From NCBI RefSeq assembly GCF_910589235.1, contig NC_060964.1, forward strand, positions 7,929,207 to 7,993,206: DNA of 64,000 bases, written 5' to 3'. A model generated the notes under the pieces. It was not told the DNA's origin, did no database searches, and saw only the letters and a list, made by a program, of their open reading frames with translations. The stretch is from Vespa crabro. Its lineage: Eukaryota > Arthropoda > Insecta > Hymenoptera > Vespidae. Of the stretch, positions 37,706-48,555 are shown piece by piece; the stretch's first letter is position 1, and the number at the start of each line of letters is the position of its first letter. The position numbers and the translations under genes were made by a program.

Positions 37706-38008
37706 GTGAGAGTGGACGAGAATTTTCCAACGTCGTAGTTATCCTTTCTTATGCATTACGCTCGACTACAGGGAATTTAGGATTCACAATAGGTTATGAA
37801 GGGTTAAGCAAGCATTTATACCAACGCAAAAGTAGAAACAGCAGCAGTAGCAGCAGCAGTAACAGCAGTAGCAAGAACGATAAAATAAAACCTTCGTAAA
37901 CGTTTGTTACGGATCGGGATAGAAAAATTGTACGTATTCGTATACGTGCTTCCGAGTGGCACTCAACTTTTAATAACAACTAATGTACCATTTCTTTCTC
38001 TCTTTCTC

Positions 38009-38055
<47 letters not shown>

Positions 38056-38433
38056 ATGTCCTTTACTCTCTTCTCGTTTAAACATACGTATGCTTTTCTC
38101 TCCCTTTGAATCTCCTCTGTTCTTTCATCTTTTATCAATAATTAAGGATATAAAGATATAAAGATTCTCTACGTTTGAATAATACAACGTTAGAAAAAAT
38201 TACGAAGGTAAAAGGAATAAAATTGTACGAATAAATGTCAGATTTATTGTTTGCGAAAAAGGTATTATAAAACGCATTTTACTAAACACATTTTTAAGTT
38301 CATTCGTTGAAGTCTGGTTAAATTATCGGAATTTAAGGTGACGATAAAGAGTCCTTCGAATAAAAATGTCCGTGTAAAAGGTATCGCTTTCGAAAACTCA
38401 CGAGTTCGCCTTGGAAAACTCACGAGCACCTTC

Positions 38434-38488
38434 ATCGTCGTCGTCGTCGTCGTCGTCGCTGTCGCCGTCGCCGTTGCCGTCGTCGTCT
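38434..38488. repeat. (GTC)n trinucleotide array
   Basis: gtcgtc changing to gtcgccgtt. Gives Val/Ala or Thr runs in translation but has no supported gene. Confidence 0.9.
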
Positions 38489-39785
38489 TTCGTTCTCCTC
38501 CTCGAGAAAAGTCGTGGCTGATTCCGACATTATGCAAACGAGGTGCGACAAGGAAACTTAGTATTTCTATCCTCATTCCAACGTAATTTTTCTCTGAACT
38601 ACATTTCCGTCTACAAGGCGAAGCTAAGGACGAAGTTGAACGAGTAGGTGGGGTTATAAGAGGAGGAAGAAGAAGAAGAGAAGGAAGAAGAAGAAGAATC
38701 AAAGTTAAGTGTCTCGTCCTTTACATTCGAGCCACTTTCCGTATACAAAGTGTATAACGGAATCCAAAATGCGAGACGGAGAAACGCTGTATCTCGTCGT
38801 TAAACGTTTAAACCTTGGAAGGCCAACTCACTGTCTCTCATTCACTATTTCTCTCTCACACACACACACACACTCGTATTAATCTGAGAAGCGAATAGTC
38901 GGCTTGAAACGATAACGTTCTTCTCATCGAGAAACGATATCTAATATCATAGGAATTCAAAACAGCCATGGATCGATTCGATTTCGGCATCGAAATCGGT
39001 CCTGGATGTCCCAAAAATGTTCTTGCTTCATTCTCTCGAATCATTCTTGAGCTCGTGTGCACCCTGAGACATCTATCTGGACGTAAAGCGAACTATGAAT
39101 AATTTCATTGGAATTTCAGGACGTTCTTGACGTTCCTGTATCGTATAATATTAGATTGAAAAATCTATGAAAATAAAAGAAAAAAAGGTGAAAAAGAAAA
39201 GGAAAGAAAGAAATATGAAGAAAAAAAAGAAATAAATAAATAAGGAACAAGTAAATGAACTTGACGTGTCACCATACAAGACACTCAATTCAGAAGATAA
39301 ATATAGTCATAGGAGAAACGGGATATGGAAAGGGAGAAGCAGCTTTTAAAAATTTCGTACCTACTTTCTCGCATTTAATCCTTAAATACTGTCTCGACTG
39401 AAATATCAGCCGGTAATAGCTAAGCTTCGTATTACTACTTTCTCTCTCTTTCTTTCCCCCTCTCTCCCTCTCTCTTTATCTTTCATTCTATTTTCTTCTT
39501 TCCTTTTTTTTTTTTCTAACAATACATCGATATCAATGGTAATTAGTAATCGTGATAACTATTATACGTACGTAGATAGAAAATAATCAATACGTATTTC
39601 ACGTGTACGTATTTAATATCGGCAAGAGAGAAATTATTGCACGATTTTGATGAAAAATCTATCGACACGTAACCAACCAGTAGTCTATTGAAGGAAGACG
39701 ACAGAGATTTATCGCACGAAGAATCCTAATCGCGAATAAAATATCGTTTTAAATCATTCGCTCGATCAAGAGATTATTAGAGACG

Positions 39786-39898
39786 TAGGTACGTACATAG
39801 ATAGGGAGATAGGTAGATAGGTAGGTAGATAGATAGATAGGTAGGCAGGCAAGCAGGCAGGTAGGTAGGAAGGAAGGAAGGTAGGTAGATAGGTATAT
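39786..39898. repeat. Degenerate GTAG/GATA/GCAG tetranucleotide array
   Basis: Mixed gtag, gata, gcag and gaag units, clearly related in type to the array at 23263-23334 but more degraded. Confidence 0.85.
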
Positions 39899-40319
39899 GT
39901 AAATCGTTGCTTGTATACAGATCGCGCATAAATCATATATCCTGCATCGCATTATGCTTAAATCGTAAATCACTATACTCTGATCTCACGCCCCCTTTTA
40001 TTCCCTCGCCATCAGATTCAAACCCACTCACCCAACCACCCTCCCCGCTTTCTCACTCTCCCTCTCTCTCTTTCTATGAGAACGAAACGAGAAATAGATT
40101 TGACGAATTAAAATATCGACGACAATTCAGAAAAATATGATCAATTTTATAACGACTTTAGATAACAAGAAGGGGGAAAGAAATGTGATTGAAAATAACC
40201 ATAGGATCGTTATAATCCGGGTAAGAAAGTTGTTCGACATTCATCATAATGATATAACATCGCCAACGAAATAACAGTGTGGAAACATCACGAAACATCG
40301 TTCAACTCTCTTACTCTCT

Positions 40320-40368
<49 letters not shown>

Positions 40369-40578
40369 GCTCTTTTGGGATCGATCGCTAGACGAGATTA
40401 CGCTTCTCGGTACGACGAAGGCTGCGATATTTCGAAGCTGCGAGAGGAGATGCATCCGGCATAAAATATATGCATTTCCTGAAAGACGCGCGTATACGTG
40501 CAGAGTTTCGTGTATCGGTAAACCACGAGAATCTACTCATACCAACAAACTGACATGTGTGGATGTGTGTGTGTAACA

Positions 40579-40619
<41 letters not shown>

Positions 40620-41010
40620 TTCTCACAGTTGTCAGAACGATCGAAAAATCTTGAAAGCCTTAGCTGTCCGCAACGAAGTCCGGTTGCGGGCTTGTACCAC
40701 ATCTATATAGCAAACACTTTGGCTAAAATTCCGGAACATTCTCTTCGGACGTGTCCGTGCCGAAACTATCGAATTAATGGTGTGTGGAGAACGCTCAGGA
40801 GAAACGGCATTTCCCGTTGACGGTACTGAACCCACACCGACTGTCCGTTGCAATTCCATCTGAACGTAGAACGTAGTCGTTCTGATCTCCTCTTGTACTT
40901 GCCTCTACTATTATATTTCTTTCGTCACCGATGCCGACTATGATTGCATCCTATCTTCGAACTAATTATTTCCAATTCTTCTTACAAACAAATTTTCCTT
41001 TTTTTTTTTT

Positions 41011-41120
41011 CTAATTCGATCGAATTAAAATATCTTTTAACGAACGAATTAAATAATGCAAGTAAGAGTTCAAGGGATATACGAAAAGGAGTTTGTTAAT
41101 CAAGCGTATTCTTTAGTTTT
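41011..41120. repeat. Diverged tandem duplication, copy 1
   Basis: This segment runs from ctaattcgat to gcgtattctttagtttt. It matches 41152-41260 along its whole length, including the shared blocks ttaattcgatc, gaattaaataatg, acgaaaaggagttt and caagcgtattct. Each copy is preceded by a poly-T or pyrimidine tract. Copy 1 is not followed by the exon sequence seen after copy 2. Confidence 0.75.
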
Positions 41121-41151
41121 CTTTTTTATTTTTTCTTTCTTTCTCTTTTTT

Positions 41152-41260
41152 TTAATTCGATCCAACCAAAATATGTTTTATCGAATGGATTAAATAATGT
41201 AACCAAGAATTCTGAGGGTGTACGGAAAAGAGTTTATTAACCAAGCGTATTCTATTGTTT
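41152..41260. repeat. Diverged tandem duplication, copy 2, abutting the exon acceptor
   Basis: Second copy of the segment at 41011-41120, offset by about 141 bp. Its 3' end (gcgtattctattgtttcag) forms the pyrimidine tract and AG of the splice acceptor for the 41264-41329 exon, and ttattaacc inside it is a possible branch site. Confidence 0.75.
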
Positions 41261-41263
41261 CAG

Positions 41264-41329
41264 AAGAGTTCACGAAAGGAGGAATCTCCCCAACGACATC
41301 ACCGAAGCGTTCGACCCTACTCATCGAGG
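41264..41329 (+). CDS. Candidate 66-nt internal cassette exon of an unidentified large gene
   Basis: A 66-base segment is bounded by a good insect 3' splice site (tattgtttcag, ending at 41263, with a possible branch point in ttattaacc at about 41235) and a strong 5' splice site (GAGG|gtgagtt, GT at 41330). Its length is a multiple of three, so skipping it would not shift the frame. All three frames are open. The frame starting GAG at 41266 (phase 1 at both ends) reads ...GGISPTTSPKRSTLLIE..., with GC-ending codons in more than half the positions and Ser/Thr-Pro sites next to a basic KRST motif, as in a regulated cytoplasmic loop or linker. The frame starting AGA at 41265 reads ...ERRNLPNDITEAFDPTHR... 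and is also plausible. I cannot name the protein family. No neighbouring exon of similar quality lies within 10 kb, which implies very long flanking introns. Confidence 0.42.
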
Positions 41330-41862
41330 GTGAGTTATTAATCTCGTATCCCGGTGTCTAAAGGTTCTCTCTAAAGTGCTCTTGCCATTGAATCGAAATC
41401 GATCCACCGTGGTTATTATTACACCCGTAGGATGGAAGCGAAAGGGAAAGCCGTTCTTATTTATTTCAGTGTCATTAACGCGCGATCGTTCGACCGAAAA
41501 CTATCGGAGTGAAAGTAGAAAGAACTTACGTAGCCATACGGAAATTCTAATTAATAATTATACGTACTAGTTATTATAGTATATATTAAATGAGAATCAA
41601 ACTATATGTTAATGTATTTGAAATTTAAATTAATGATTTCGATTTGATGCGAACGTTAACTAAGACGTTCTATAGAATATTTTAAACGTTCTATAACATT
41701 CACAAAGTCGAGAATGGATTAATTTGACGAAACATACGAGGAAGCAAAAGGAGAATTCTCTTGGAGTATAACACACCAATAAGGTAGCTCAATGAGGGGC
41801 TCAGGGAGAAGGCAGATAAGGGAGCCAGTCCGCGCCTTAGGGTGCGTTCGTCGAGAGGAGCT

Positions 41863-41905
<43 letters not shown>

Positions 41906-42421
41906 TCTTAGCCGGCCCCGCTAATTATTTCGTTCGTGAGCTCCCTACCGATGACGTCAGCTTTCGACTATCCCGTCTAAAAACAGTCTTCACCGACAAG
42001 CAACGCCTTCGCATTTCTCGCTTGTACTCTCTGATCCCTTGCCTGCGTTGTCTTCGGCCTAATGGCCATACACATTGAATATTTTATCTTCGTCTTTCCT
42101 TTCATTCATCTTGAGAATGAGAGAATGAAAGAGAAAGAGAGAGAGAGAGAGAGAGACCAACCGCGACGACGATGCTGATGGTGGTTGGTCAACGACAAAA
42201 TCTTCTTTTGTTCTTTCACGATGTGTCAGATTTTTCTTTTTATACCTGGTGTCAAAATGAATAGGCCTTTAGAAACTAAAAATGTACCTTATAACTTTGC
42301 TTCGGTTAATCTCTTTCCTCTTCTACATTGATTGATTATCAGTATAATTAATCAGCTAATACAGTCTTTGGATATTCATCTTGTTGTTCTTTTTTTTCTT
42401 TTCTTTTTTCCTTTTTTTTTT

Positions 42422-42456
<35 letters not shown>

Positions 42457-42629
42457 TTTCTCATTTCTTTTTCTCTTTCTCTTTCTCTTAAAACGGTGTC
42501 TATAAAATCTACATCGCGTACAATTTGCCAGGTAAAGTAGACTCTAACCGAATCTAAAAGTTCAAATTCCATGAACGCGACTGAATATAGGTATACCCAT
42601 AGCGAAGAAACCTATAGACGACAATGCAG

Positions 42630-42870
42630 GAACGCCTTGTGGAAATGGCGAGCGATAAAAGTCTCGTTTACCGCACGATTCGTTTGAATTTTAAGGAGGC
42701 GCGATAAACGCGATCGATCGGCTTTCTCGGCCGTAACATTTCCTCTTTGTAAACGCGCTTACGCGTATTCTTCAATCACAGTTTAGCTCAGATCACACAA
42801 GTCATCTTTTTTCGAAGCCTTTCTATTCGCTGCTATCGTCGACCGCCGTTTACAGTTGCGTTAGAGATAA
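42630..42870. promoter_or_regulatory. Candidate conserved non-coding block
   Basis: A repeat-free CpG-rich block with gcgataaaagtctcg, ggcgcgataaacgcg, tgtaaacgcgcttacg and atcacagtttagctc, bounded by GA/CT arrays at 42424 and 42940. Confidence 0.2.
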
Positions 42871-42935
42871 CGCGTTGGTGATAAATTCGAGCGTTGCCTG
42901 ATAAAATTATTACGTTGATGGACAGACCGAGAAGT

Positions 42936-42967
<32 letters not shown>

Positions 42968-43385
42968 TGAAAGAGAGAAAGCTCGTTAAAATCAGATCCT
43001 ATTACTCAAATTAACTTTCGATTTATATCTAATAAAAATTCATATCTTGTGAAAATATACAAAAGCTCTTTTAATATTTTCTCTTTTATTATTATATTCA
43101 TAATATTTATGGGTTGATGATTACAGCAAAATAAAATAAACATTATTCGTAAGGTTTCGTATTGAAAATCTCTTTTGTAAAATTTCATTAAATATATACC
43201 ATGAAATTCTCTTGAATTATTCAAACCCTGCATAATTTATACAACCTGAAAACTATAAATTATTGAGAGAGTAATATCATACTAATAAAAGCATCAATAT
43301 TATATGTATTATTATTAATATTTGTTAATAACGATCAAAATAGTACGAGTAATTACTCAACTAGAAATAGATAAGGTATTAGGGA

Positions 43386-43429
43386 ATATATATACATACA
43401 TGCATGCATGCATATATATATGTATATAT
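43386..43429. repeat. TA-rich inverted repeat around TGCATGCATGCA
   Basis: Arms atatatacata and tatgtatatat flank a TGCATGCATGCA palindrome. It lies only a few bases upstream of the 43435-43479 hairpin, so two foldable inverted repeats sit side by side. Confidence 0.6.
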
Positions 43430-43434
43430 GAAGG

Positions 43435-43479
43435 TTTCGTAAGGTCACTTTTAATAGAATTATAAGTGACCTTACGAAA
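43435..43479. repeat. Near-perfect 45-nt hairpin with inverted AAGGTCA sites
   Basis: The 16-base arm TTTCGTAAGGTCACTT (43435-43450) is exactly reverse-complementary to 43464-43479. After one T:T mismatch the stem continues with TAAT/ATTA, leaving a 3-nt loop AGA (43456-43458). The arms hold AAGGTCA and TGACCTT, the half-site bound by orphan nuclear receptors of the FTZ-F1/ERR type (established for the motif; occupancy here is inference). At 45 nt it is short for a microRNA precursor. Confidence 0.85.
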
Positions 43480-43922
43480 ATTGGAAAAGACTAGCAAGAA
43501 AGAATAGGAAATTGCGGCGGACAACGGATTCGCATAGCCAAGAGCCGAGTATCGCGGTCGACACGTCGGATATCTTGAAAATCTTCATCGTTGTAAAGGG
43601 CGTGGTGGCGGGTTGTGGAGGTCGGTCTGAGTGAGCCACCCACAACAGCGCCCACAACCGGCACTGGCAACAAGGACGCGTGCTCGGCTATCGCGCGCTA
43701 CGACGAGGTCGTTCGCCAAAGCACGAGCCATCTCTAAAGTGGATTCGCCCTTTCTCCCTTTTCCCCTTCTCTCTCTCTCACACTCACACACCCCCTAGAG
43801 AACCTCCCTTCCCGTATTCACGCGTACGAACACAGCTTCGGGGATCCACGTCAGAGACCACACATTCTGATTAGTGGCAAATAATAGCCGTAACAATGGG
43901 CCCACCATCGCAGCGACGGCTC

Positions 43923-43929
<7 letters not shown>

Positions 43930-43985
<56 letters not shown>
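43930..43985. repeat. (CT)n microsatellite
   Basis: Begins ctgtctgt then pure ct for more than 50 bp. Confidence 0.97.
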
Positions 43986-43989
<4 letters not shown>

Positions 43990-44033
43990 TCTCTCTCTCA
44001 TCTACGAGTTTCTCCACGCCTATGTGCATCGGA

Positions 44034-44051
44034 GCGCGGGCGCGCGCGCGC
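44034..44051. repeat. Alternating GC tract, copy 1
   Basis: The 18-mer gcgcgggcgcgcgcgcgc is a potential left-handed (Z-DNA) segment. The same 18-mer occurs at 50131-50148. It follows the (CT)n array at 43930-43985 by about 50 bases. Confidence 0.8.
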
Positions 44052-44102
44052 ACACATCACAGATGGCGTTCCAGCAGTAGCAATCCTTCGTGCGTGAGTA
44101 TA

Positions 44103-44150
44103 ACACGCATATAGATGCACGCGCATATAGATGCACGCGCATATAGGTAG
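44103..44150. repeat. 16-bp minisatellite, three units
   Basis: Unit acgcgcatatagatgc: first copy with acacgc, second exact, third ending ataggtag. It lies in the GC-richer 43.5-44.3 kb zone. Confidence 0.8.
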
Positions 44151-44212
44151 GTGCTTTCACGCGTGCATGTGACTTTGCGTGCTCGCATATGGGTCCCCTT
44201 TGTGAATACCGA

Positions 44213-44247
<35 letters not shown>

Positions 44248-44710
44248 GGAGGGAGAGAGAGAGAGAGAGAAAGCCTTTGCGTTAACCCCAGAGACACGAG
44301 CCAATCAATCCCCGTCTGCTTTCGCCTCCACCCTCCTACGCGAGTATTTCCCTTCTGAGAGAGAAGTACGGCCCTGGAATTTCGATGATCTTCGCGCGTT
44401 GCTGAAGACCTTTTTTCTTTCTCTACTTCTTCCCTTTCTCTCTCTCTCTCTCTCTCTTTTTCTTTCGTTGGATCCCTCTAGACGCGTAGTTCGTCGAGAA
44501 CGCTCGTTTGCCGATCGCGACTTAGATGGATCAAGAAAATGTGTGTGTATGTGTGTGTGTGTGTTAGAAAAGAGAAGGGAAAAAATATATAAGAAGGGAC
44601 GAAATCTTTCCTTTTCGAGTCTTTGGATTTCAAGAGGGTGAGAACAAGGAGTAGCGACTTTCGGAAGGTTGCTTTTATTAGGCGCCAAGGAAGGAAGGGC
44701 CGAAGGGTGC

Positions 44711-44746
44711 GAAACGAGACGAGACGAGACGAGACGAGACGAGACG
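44711..44746. repeat. (GAGAC)n pentanucleotide array
   Basis: One gaaac followed by six gagac units. Related pentamers occur in reverse orientation at 48032-48085 and as gaaac at 56921-56960. Confidence 0.9.
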
Positions 44747-46701
44747 GTCTGCTCTTATTCCTTGTGGTAGGTACTTAACGACGAGCGTGAAAATGTCCTG
44801 TCCCGTCGCGATAACTTTTTCTTTTCAAAGAACTCGAAAGTGTTTTCTTTATTTTATCTTCAAACAAAGTAAATTCCCCTCTTGGTCGTACGTCCCATCA
44901 AAGTTTATCATCATAAATCGTTTCGATTAAGTTACTCCGACATCGCTAATACCCATTTAATCGTTGTTATTCACTTTTTCTTTTTTCTTTTTCTTTTTTT
45001 AACTTTTTTTTATAAACATTTCATACGCCTTTCATTTCGATAATTATCACTTTATTTTCTTTTGAGAATAATTATATCTACCTATCCACCTTAAGTATCG
45101 TCGATCAGAATGAAAGGAATGGAACATCAAAGTTCGTTCGATGTCACTCACCGAAAGCATTAATGCTGCCTCGGTTTTAATTTTTCAACGAGCCGTGACT
45201 AACAACCTCAACCGTATCTCCGTGAACGTCGTCTCCAAAGTCGTAAGTAAGTACTTACTTCGAACGTCGAAAATTTTCGCATCGGATATAGAATATATTC
45301 TGGGTAAATCGAAATCTTTCTTTTGGAATATCAAGGTCGAGGTCTGAAAGGGTGAGATGATGTTTTGCCGAAATTCTGACGAATGACAGAAGCTTTCCAT
45401 ATTTAACCTAAAGTAAGGGTTGAAAGGAAAAAAAGGAAGGGTACAAATGAGAGACAGAGAGAAAGAGAGTAGAAAGGAAGGAAAGGTAGTTCGGTAGTCG
45501 AATCGAGGTTAAATCCACGATCCAAGGTTAAGGTTAATGGTCGAAACGAGTAGAGGGATCTTCGAAAGGGGAAACGGGCTTTCCAATTAGGAACAAACGG
45601 AGGAGAGCTAGATAGAATGGGAAGAAGAAAAAACGGAGAGAGAGAGAGGGAGAGAAAGAGCGAACGAAAGGCGGTAAAAAGAAAGAAGAAAAGACGACAA
45701 GCTCGTCTTTATCTAATCTCGTTCTTGAACGTGAGCGAGAGGAGAAAGAGGAAAAGCGAAAAAGTTTTCTGTTATTTTCGTGGCGAGAGTCTTTTGCCTC
45801 TTCAACTATATGTTTTTATTTTCTCTCTCTCTCTCTCTCTCTCTTTTTTTGTTTTTCCAAAAAGAGAAGAGTGATCGAAATTACGGTCATTTTCTCTGTG
45901 ACCGCACAGCTGCCTTATTGTATGTATGTGGAATAATACGCGAAAAAGGAAGAAAGAAGAAAAATTGAGTGAACAGAAAAAGATGAGTTAGTTGTGTGCG
46001 AGAGTCAGTTTTGTGCTGTGCACTTCGTTAAACGTCACGTGTACTTCTTCGCTACACGTCACTCTGTTCACTTTCCGTCCGTGTTACTTTCGAGGTTCAA
46101 ACTCAGCTGTAGGGCGATAAGGTACACGACCTTATTAAGATCGTTGAATTCTCTATCGTTTCGTTCACGAAGCATGCTACTCGTCTTATACCAAACTAAT
46201 CGCCGTGTAGGACGATTTTTTAATACGATACGCTACCTCTTCTCGTGCTTTAACGTTACGTTAAAATTTTATTTATATGTAGATGCACTTCATGTATATG
46301 TATATATCTTTTTAGCTACATAATAGGACCTTAATTATCTAGTTATCTATAGTGAAACTTCATATACCGTTTCATAATATCAGTTATACATAGGTAGAAA
46401 CATACGTGTTTCCGCAAGAGTTTGATTAATTTTTAAACAGCAAATCGCATATCTTGTGTTAATCGATGCATCGTTCTATGGAAATGTTTACCGTACCGTA
46501 CACATTCCTGCATGTTACACAGGAACAAGCACTGTTTGGAATAATCGATATTATTGTTATTTGCTCTTCCGTTAATCGATCGCTTAGTTAATCGCTGCTA
46601 GCATAATCAATGTCCGTACTAGGTGTATCATGTATTGTAGTTACCAACGTAACTATATACATATATATATATATATATATATACGTACACGTATATACAT
46701 C

Positions 46702-46748
46702 TATTATATTATATTATATTATATTATATTATATTATATATATATATG
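46702..46748. repeat. (ATATT)n array and TA tail
   Basis: About seven atatt pentamers, flanked by a (TA)n at 46656-46682 and a short TA tail. Confidence 0.9.
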
Positions 46749-47024
46749 GTACGCACACATATGTAACTACATACGTCCTATTTGATATGAAATTCCGAGC
46801 GTGACCTCAGTATGTAATAGATTTCACGAAAAGATATTTAAAAATCGAGGGGAAAGCCGGTCGAACGATAAGTATGACGAAACACTTCTCTTCATAGTCG
46901 CTCGAAACAGCCTTTTCGATAAGGCGATAATAGGAAAGATGCGAACGCTAATCCTTTAGGAAAGTTAGCAAGACCATACTAATCGATGTTGCGAATTGGT
47001 AAAAGTTTCGATCGAGCCACTTAC

Positions 47025-47072
47025 AGTTTCGGCTTGCCAAAGTTAGCCTCTTTATGACTCCTTCTTTACTTT
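47025..47072 (-). CDS. Possible 48-nt exon on the minus strand
   Basis: Read on the minus strand, tgtgtttcgttcatag gives an acceptor and AAACT|gtaagtgg a donor, enclosing 48 bases (16 codons). One frame is open and contains SKEGVIKRLTLASRN, phase 1 at both ends. The plus strand across the same bases also has weak splice-like signals, which argues for coincidence. Confidence 0.1.
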
Positions 47073-47236
47073 CTATGAACGAAACACAATAATGTAAGTA
47101 AATAATTTATTGATTAAAAGATCGAAAAAAGAAGGGGAAAGGAAATATAATACTTTTCTCGTCACGAGAAAAATTTCGATATTTTCTCGATATATTTTTC
47201 CGCTCGATGGCGGACGATACGTTTTCTTCGAGAGTT

Positions 47237-47390
47237 CGAATGCCAACCGAGAAAGGCGATTGTATCGATGCCGTCTATCACGAGCGGATGTGAAAACGAT
47301 TATCGAATCATCGATAACGCGATTTTCCTGGCCACTTCGGTGCACGTCACCCGCACGCTATCGGACTACGACGTGTCCTCGAAAGAATGT
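47237..47390. repeat. Diverged dispersed repeat, copy A
   Basis: Contains gattgtatcgatg and aaaacgattatcgaatca followed by cgattttcc. It resembles 49272-49400 over about 130 bp in the same orientation, with roughly 65-75% identity in the best part by eye. Neither copy has a recognised function. Confidence 0.35.
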
Positions 47391-48031
47391 ATATGTATAT
47401 ACGTATGTACGGTGTGTTGTATTGATATATTGTATGTAAGGGGGGAAAAGAGGATATAAATATGTCGAAAGAAAACGATGAAGTGGGCGACCTTTTTCAA
47501 TAACATTAAGTAAATTATATATAATATCTTATAGATCAGCAAGTTCAACAATGGATTTACTCTTAACCGATATCGATCGCGAACTTTCATACGTCGATCT
47601 ATATTCATCAAAATCGATACGTTTACTCTATACCGATGATCGAAGTCGGAAAGCTTCGAAATATGATAGATTTGAAGAAAAAAAAAAAAAAAAAAGAACC
47701 TCCCCAAGAGAATAAGAAATTTCCTTTTCAATTTTTTCTCTATTCTCTTCTCCTCCGTTCTCTTCACCTCTCCTCCGTTTCTTTTATCTATACTCTCGTT
47801 ATTCTCGATCGATTCAGTTTCACGCGAAAAGACATTAATCAAGTCGAACGAGCGTAACACGCTAAAGGGCCTGCGATTCGAAGCGATGCCGATGGAAAAT
47901 GTTCACCGTTAAAATCGAACATTGGCATTGCCATTATAGCTCGAATGCCTGAATATCAGCGAATTTTCACGATAAAAATCATAAATACGCAATAGTCTCT
48001 CTTGGCGTTTATTAAGACGAATCGTGGCTCA

Positions 48032-48085
48032 TTTCGTTTCGTCTCGTCTCGTCCCGTCCCATCTCGTTTCGTTTCGTTTCGTTTT
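48032..48085. repeat. (TTTCG/TCTCG)n pentanucleotide array
   Basis: Units gtttc, gtctc and gtccc are interspersed, ending in four gtttc units. This is the complement of the gaaac/gagac arrays elsewhere in the window. Confidence 0.85.
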
Positions 48086-48510
48086 TACTCGGCCGCAAAA
48101 TCGTGTCGGGCCATTAAACTTTCCTTCTTTTCTTCCTTTATTTCTTTCTTTCTTTTTTGTCTTTCTCTTTCTTCCTATCTCGTAGACGTGGTAGGAGCCA
48201 GTAATATCGCTGACGTGTCGTTAACGTTGCCGCCCCCGATTCAAAAGTTTTCTTTAAAAGTTTTTCGAGTGGTGTGTATACGTCCTTCCGTCCGTCTACC
48301 ACCACTTGGTCACGATCGCGTGTTACCAACCTTTTCCTCTCTTCCCCCTCCCCTCTTTCACTCTCTCTCTCTCTCTCTCTCTCTCTTCTATCATTGTAAC
48401 GTTCTACGTAAAGAAGCCAATGCGCATTCCATGCAAAACCGTTTCCGGAAGTCGACCCTAACTCTCACGTAATTTATTTACTTCCCAACTTTTGCGCGAG
48501 CCGCGTTAAC

Positions 48511-48550
<40 letters not shown>

Positions 48551-48555
<5 letters not shown>

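Larger units (their letters stand above)
35001..41010. other. No firmly supported gene; AT-rich then repeat-rich
   Basis: T-rich 35360-35420, unique AT-rich 35460-36470, purine-rich 36480-36560, (GA)n 36764-36782 and 36864-36904, TA/TG repeats 37140-37205, cagcag repeats 37838-37872, (CT)n 38010-38050, gaagaa 38661-38700, (CA)n 38858-38873, AT-rich unique DNA 39060-39360, (CT)n 40325-40366, (TA)n 40579-40617. A donor-like ccgg|gtaagaa at 40219 has an AG 60 bases upstream (cgactttag), too weak to call. Confidence 0.8.
41330..46000. other. Downstream of the cassette exon; no further firm exon
   Basis: Presumed intron after 41329. AT-rich unique DNA 41570-41760, (GA)n 41868-41902 and 42424-42453, AT-rich 43000-43390. 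43480-43740 is a GC-richer block, open on the minus strand, where ATGG at about 43730 (minus) has a fair start context but no recognised product. (GA)n 44218-44246, (CT)n 44438-44458 and 45822-45844. 45141-45350 is a 68-codon + frame containing a gtaagtaagtac word (45244), not recognised. Confidence 0.8.

Noticed and set aside
43472..43791. Three overlapping minus-strand open frames of 60-68 codons
   Set aside because: They are mutually overlapping in different frames with no motif. A high-GC stretch lacks stop codons by composition.
45141..45347. 68-codon + frame with gtaagtaagtac inside
   Set aside because: GC-ending codons around 45195-45240 are suggestive, but there is no polypyrimidine acceptor and no recognisable domain.
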